NCBI GenBank assembly: GCA_002499705.1
Contig: DAMU01000039.1
Span: 1 to 7,591, forward strand
Reading direction: 5' to 3'
Length of the DNA: 7,591 nt
Source of the DNA: Euryarchaeota archaeon UBA91
Lineage (GTDB): Archaea; Thermoplasmatota; Poseidoniia; Poseidoniales; Poseidoniaceae
In this document: piece after piece, positions 5,710 to 7,591 of the stretch
Position numbering within the stretch: the stretch's first letter is position 1
How the letters are laid out: the number at the start of each line of letters is the position of its first letter
Translations under genes and position numbers: made by a program
Notes under the pieces: generated by a model
What the model was told of the DNA's origin: nothing
What the model saw: only the letters and a program-made list of their open reading frames with translations
Database searches by the model: none

Positions 5710-7173
5710 ATGAGTGACGAATTTGCAGAAATGGAAGAATATACGATGGATGAACACTACGGAGAACAACTCCAAAAAGACAGCGAAGAGGAAAAACCAT
5801 CTTCGACGATAATGCATATTCAAACACCTATGGGCCCTGTTTCCTTTGACATGAAACAATACGACGACGTCAAAAAAGCGGTTGCTGCTACTCACAAGAA
5901 AGGTCCACAAACCCCTTTGGCTGAACAATTGATGAACAGTTTCATCGGCTCAAAGCACAAGCGAGATTCACGTTATTGGAGTGGTAAACTCGGCATTTTC
6001 ATGAAGTTGCATTTTGATACATACCTCAAAGAAGAATTCAAAGTTACTGAAGAGTTCATGATTGACCAAGGCAAGATTCGTGCCCCAATGTATGAGACCA
6101 TCGAAGTGCAAGAGGAAAACCGTCTACGCTATCTTGCCATCGGAACCCGTTTCTATCAATCAAAAACGAATCCAGAATACCAATTCATCACCGTTTCAAC
6201 CGTAGACCACGACGGCGACCATCGCTTGTCAGTGTATACGCCGTCCGAGAGAACCGTCCTTGTCAACGGCAAAGATGCAGATGACCTCATCGCTCAGGTT
6301 GAATCAGATTTCTATCAATACGGTATTCTCAAGGGAGAATTTTTCGACTTGCGTTACAACTTCATTGCACGCGATAAGAGTATTGACGAGCTTATTGCTT
6401 GGGATGAAAACGTCAAGGAAGCCTTGTGGAAGGATATTATTGGGTTCCAGAAAGCCATGCCGAAACTTCGAGAAAGTGGCGTTCCTAATTCGCGCGGGTT
6501 AATTCTAGCAGGCCCTCCTGGAACTGGTAAAACCATGATTGCCAAGTGGCTTGCTGCCCATTCCGACATCACCTGCATCCTCATTTCTGCAGAGATGATT
6601 ACTGGCCGTAACGACATCAAGTCTTGCTTCCAAATGGCTCGTAAACTCTCTCCGACCTTGCTTATCATCGAAGACATCGATACTGCAGGAGCACTTGACC
6701 GTCGAGCATCTGACCATCCACTGCTCGGAGAATTTTTGCAATCCATGGACGGTATTGTTCCAAACCACGGCGTCATCACGCTTGCAACGACCAACCATTC
6801 CAACAAAATCGACCCTGCAATTGCCGACCGTCCAGGTCGCTTTGACCGCATTGTTGAGGTTGGAATGCCAGGAAAAGAACAGCGTTTCCATATCTTCCAT
6901 CATTTGTTGCAGAAGCTTGACATCTCCCGAAACGTGACCCTAGAAGTCAAGGAGAAGTTGGCAAAGTCAACTGAAGGCTTGACTGGTGCTTGGATTCGAG
7001 CCGTTGTTCAAGACAGCCTCATCCTTACGCTCATGGAGGGGAAAACCAAGATTGGGAAAGAACACTTGTTCGCTTCTCTAAAAGACGTCATGGAACGCCG
7101 AGGTATGGCCTACCGAGTCGCACCTTACGCACCCCCACAAGCCAAAGCAAAGGCAGATGTCTATGTTCAATGA
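5710..7173 (+). CDS. AAA+ ATPase with Bcs1-like motif wording and unassigned N-terminal region
   Basis: 487-residue ATPase that should couple ATP hydrolysis to remodelling or unfolding a partner, probably as a hexameric or similar ring in the cytoplasm; no membrane segment is seen. AAA core, about 235-470: Walker A GPPGTGKT (268-275, Lys274), Walker B LLIIEDID (317-324), sensor 1 in LATTNHSNKIDPA (Asn362), second region of homology ending ADRPGRFDR (372-380) with candidate arginine fingers Arg374/Arg377, and sensor 2 region LTGAWIRAVV (424-433). The TTNH and ED-x-D wording resembles Bcs1-type AAA proteins rather than Cdc48 or proteasomal ATPases, whose Walker B ends in DE. Residues 1-35 are acidic and probably disordered; 36-235 form a mixed alpha/beta region I cannot name, likely the substrate or partner domain. 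The tail (APYAPPQAKAKADVYVQ) is Pro/Ala/Lys-rich. It is divergent from the unknown protein, and an MBL hydrolase starts 42 nt downstream. Its target is unknown. Confidence 0.9.
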   Translation: MSDEFAEMEEYTMDEHYGEQLQKDSEEEKPSSTIMHIQTPMGPVSFDMKQYDDVKKAVAATHKKGPQTPLAEQLMNSFIGSKHKRDSRYWSGKLGIFMKLHFDTYLKEEFKVTEEFMIDQGKIRAPMYETIEVQEENRLRYLAIGTRFYQSKTNPEYQFITVSTVDHDGDHRLSVYTPSERTVLVNGKDADDLIAQVESDFYQYGILKGEFFDLRYNFIARDKSIDELIAWDENVKEALWKDIIGFQKAMPKLRESGVPNSRGLILAGPPGTGKTMIAKWLAAHSDITCILISAEMITGRNDIKSCFQMARKLSPTLLIIEDIDTAGALDRRASDHPLLGEFLQSMDGIVPNHGVITLATTNHSNKIDPAIADRPGRFDRIVEVGMPGKEQRFHIFHHLLQKLDISRNVTLEVKEKLAKSTEGLTGAWIRAVVQDSLILTLMEGKTKIGKEHLFASLKDVMERRGMAYRVAPYAPPQAKAKADVYVQ

Positions 7174-7215
7174 ATGAACTGATGGATTGATGATGCTTGT
7201 CGCTATGGGGTAAGC

Positions 7216-7591
7216 ATGGTCGAGGTCACAGTGCTCGGTATTGCACAGGACGGAGGCCACCCGCAACCAGGGTGCCTCCGTCCATGTTGCGCCAACATTA
7301 CTGAACCACATTATCCAGTATCTCTCGGCATTCGCAGCAGTGAAGGCACCAATCTTCTGATTGAAGCAACCCGCAACCTTGGTGAACAGTTTACCATATG
7401 GGGTCAAACCAAAGTCGACCATCTTCTGCTTACCCATGCCCATCTTGGTCATGTTGACGGACTCGGCTTATTCGGACGTGAGGCCCTTGCAGCTCGAGAT
7501 ATTGAGTTACATGTTTCCGATGACATGTATCATTTGATTGACCGGACTCCCCAATGGAATCTGATGGTCCAACAAGGCGTGTTCAACATTC
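7216..7591 (+). CDS. PqqB-like metallo-beta-lactamase-fold hydrolase, N-terminal part (cut by window edge)
   Basis: Partial gene, 125 codons from the ATG at 7216 to the window end. It opens with VTVLGIAQDGGHPQPGC (4-20) and a further CC at 24-25, the N-terminal signature of MBL-fold hydrolases related to PqqB. The metal motif reads THAHLGHVDGLG with His74, His76 and His79. The usual Asp of HxHxDH is Gly78, a change I recall as common in this PqqB-like subgroup. A YPVSLGIRSSEGTNLLIEATRN stretch gives the expected beta strands and the metal-site prelude (KVDHLLLTHAH). The family as a whole hydrolyses diverse substrates in the cytoplasm; presence of the fold does not imply that PQQ is made, and no other pqq gene is visible. 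ATG 7216 is the first start after an in-frame TGA at 7180-7182, with a GGGGT (7207-7211) ribosome binding site upstream. It may be co-transcribed with the ATPase 42 nt before. Confidence 0.85.
   Translation, partial: MVEVTVLGIAQDGGHPQPGCLRPCCANITEPHYPVSLGIRSSEGTNLLIEATRNLGEQFTIWGQTKVDHLLLTHAHLGHVDGLGLFGREALAARDIELHVSDDMYHLIDRTPQWNLMVQQGVFNI
7248..7283 (+). repeat. Strong hairpin (14-bp stem, one bulge) inside the 5' end of the MBL gene
   Basis: GGACGGAGGC (7248-7257) pairs perfectly with GCCTCCGTCC (7274-7283), and ACCC (7259-7262) with GGGT (7270-7273). This leaves one bulged C (7258) and a 7-nt loop GCAACCA. It spans codons 11-23, beginning 32 nt after the ATG. No T-run follows, so it does not look like an intrinsic terminator. 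It may affect translation or mRNA stability, or merely reflect codon choice over the conserved DGGxPQxGC motif. Confidence 0.6.

Noticed and set aside
6354..6851. 165-codon open frame on the minus strand within the ATPase gene
   Set aside because: It lies wholly opposite the conserved AAA core motifs, has no family motif or clear ribosome binding site, and its composition is that of a reverse reading of a real gene.
7174..7215. Small repeats of TGAT/GATG between the ATPase and MBL genes, considered as a regulatory repeat
   Set aside because: The units are too short and irregular to tell from chance.
7248..7283. The MBL hairpin read as an intrinsic terminator of the ATPase gene
   Set aside because: It has no following T-run and lies inside a conserved coding motif, so it is reported as an RNA structure instead.

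Overview
This 7.6 kb window of near-balanced base composition carries seven protein-coding genes, two of them cut by the window edges, and almost no non-coding DNA. I see no rRNA, tRNA, CRISPR array, insertion sequence or sign of recent transfer. A geranylgeranyl-reductase-family flavoprotein, AT-rich TATA-like boxes instead of -35/-10 pairs, compact gene packing, and a mix of genes with strong Shine-Dalgarno sequences and genes with none together suggest an archaeon. A marine Thermoplasmatota / Marine Group II (Poseidoniales) type fits best. This is inference: no single marker is decisive, and this reductase family also occurs in bacteria and phototrophs.

Layout. (1) Minus strand, 1-1504: a geranylgeranyl reductase family gene is followed by the first 38 codons of a HAD phosphatase. 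Only 9 nt separate them, and the phosphatase ribosome binding site overlaps the reductase stop codon, so they are probably translated together. (2) A 104-nt divergent spacer. (3) Plus strand, 1609-3804: a ten-helix DMT/EamA transporter and, 12 nt later, a PLP-dependent Cys/Met-metabolism enzyme (cystathionine gamma-synthase/lyase type), very likely one operon. (4) Minus strand, 3807-5561: a 584-residue protein I do not recognise, with a basic N-terminus and many tryptophans. It converges on the previous operon with only 2 nt between stop codons. (5) A 148-nt divergent spacer with a TATA-like box readable on both strands and a small palindrome. (6) Plus strand, 5710-7173: an AAA+ ATPase with Bcs1-like motif wording behind an N-terminal region I cannot assign. 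(7) Plus strand from 7216 past the window end: a PqqB-like metallo-beta-lactamase-fold hydrolase, whose first codons form a 14-bp hairpin.

How they work together. The reductase and phosphatase fit general membrane lipid and phosphate-ester metabolism. The transporter and PLP enzyme fit sulfur amino-acid metabolism plus transport. The most likely place for something undescribed is the divergent pair of the unknown 584-aa protein and the AAA+ ATPase. They share one short control region, and the MBL hydrolase sits 42 nt behind the ATPase. That they form a functional unit is a hypothesis from gene order alone.
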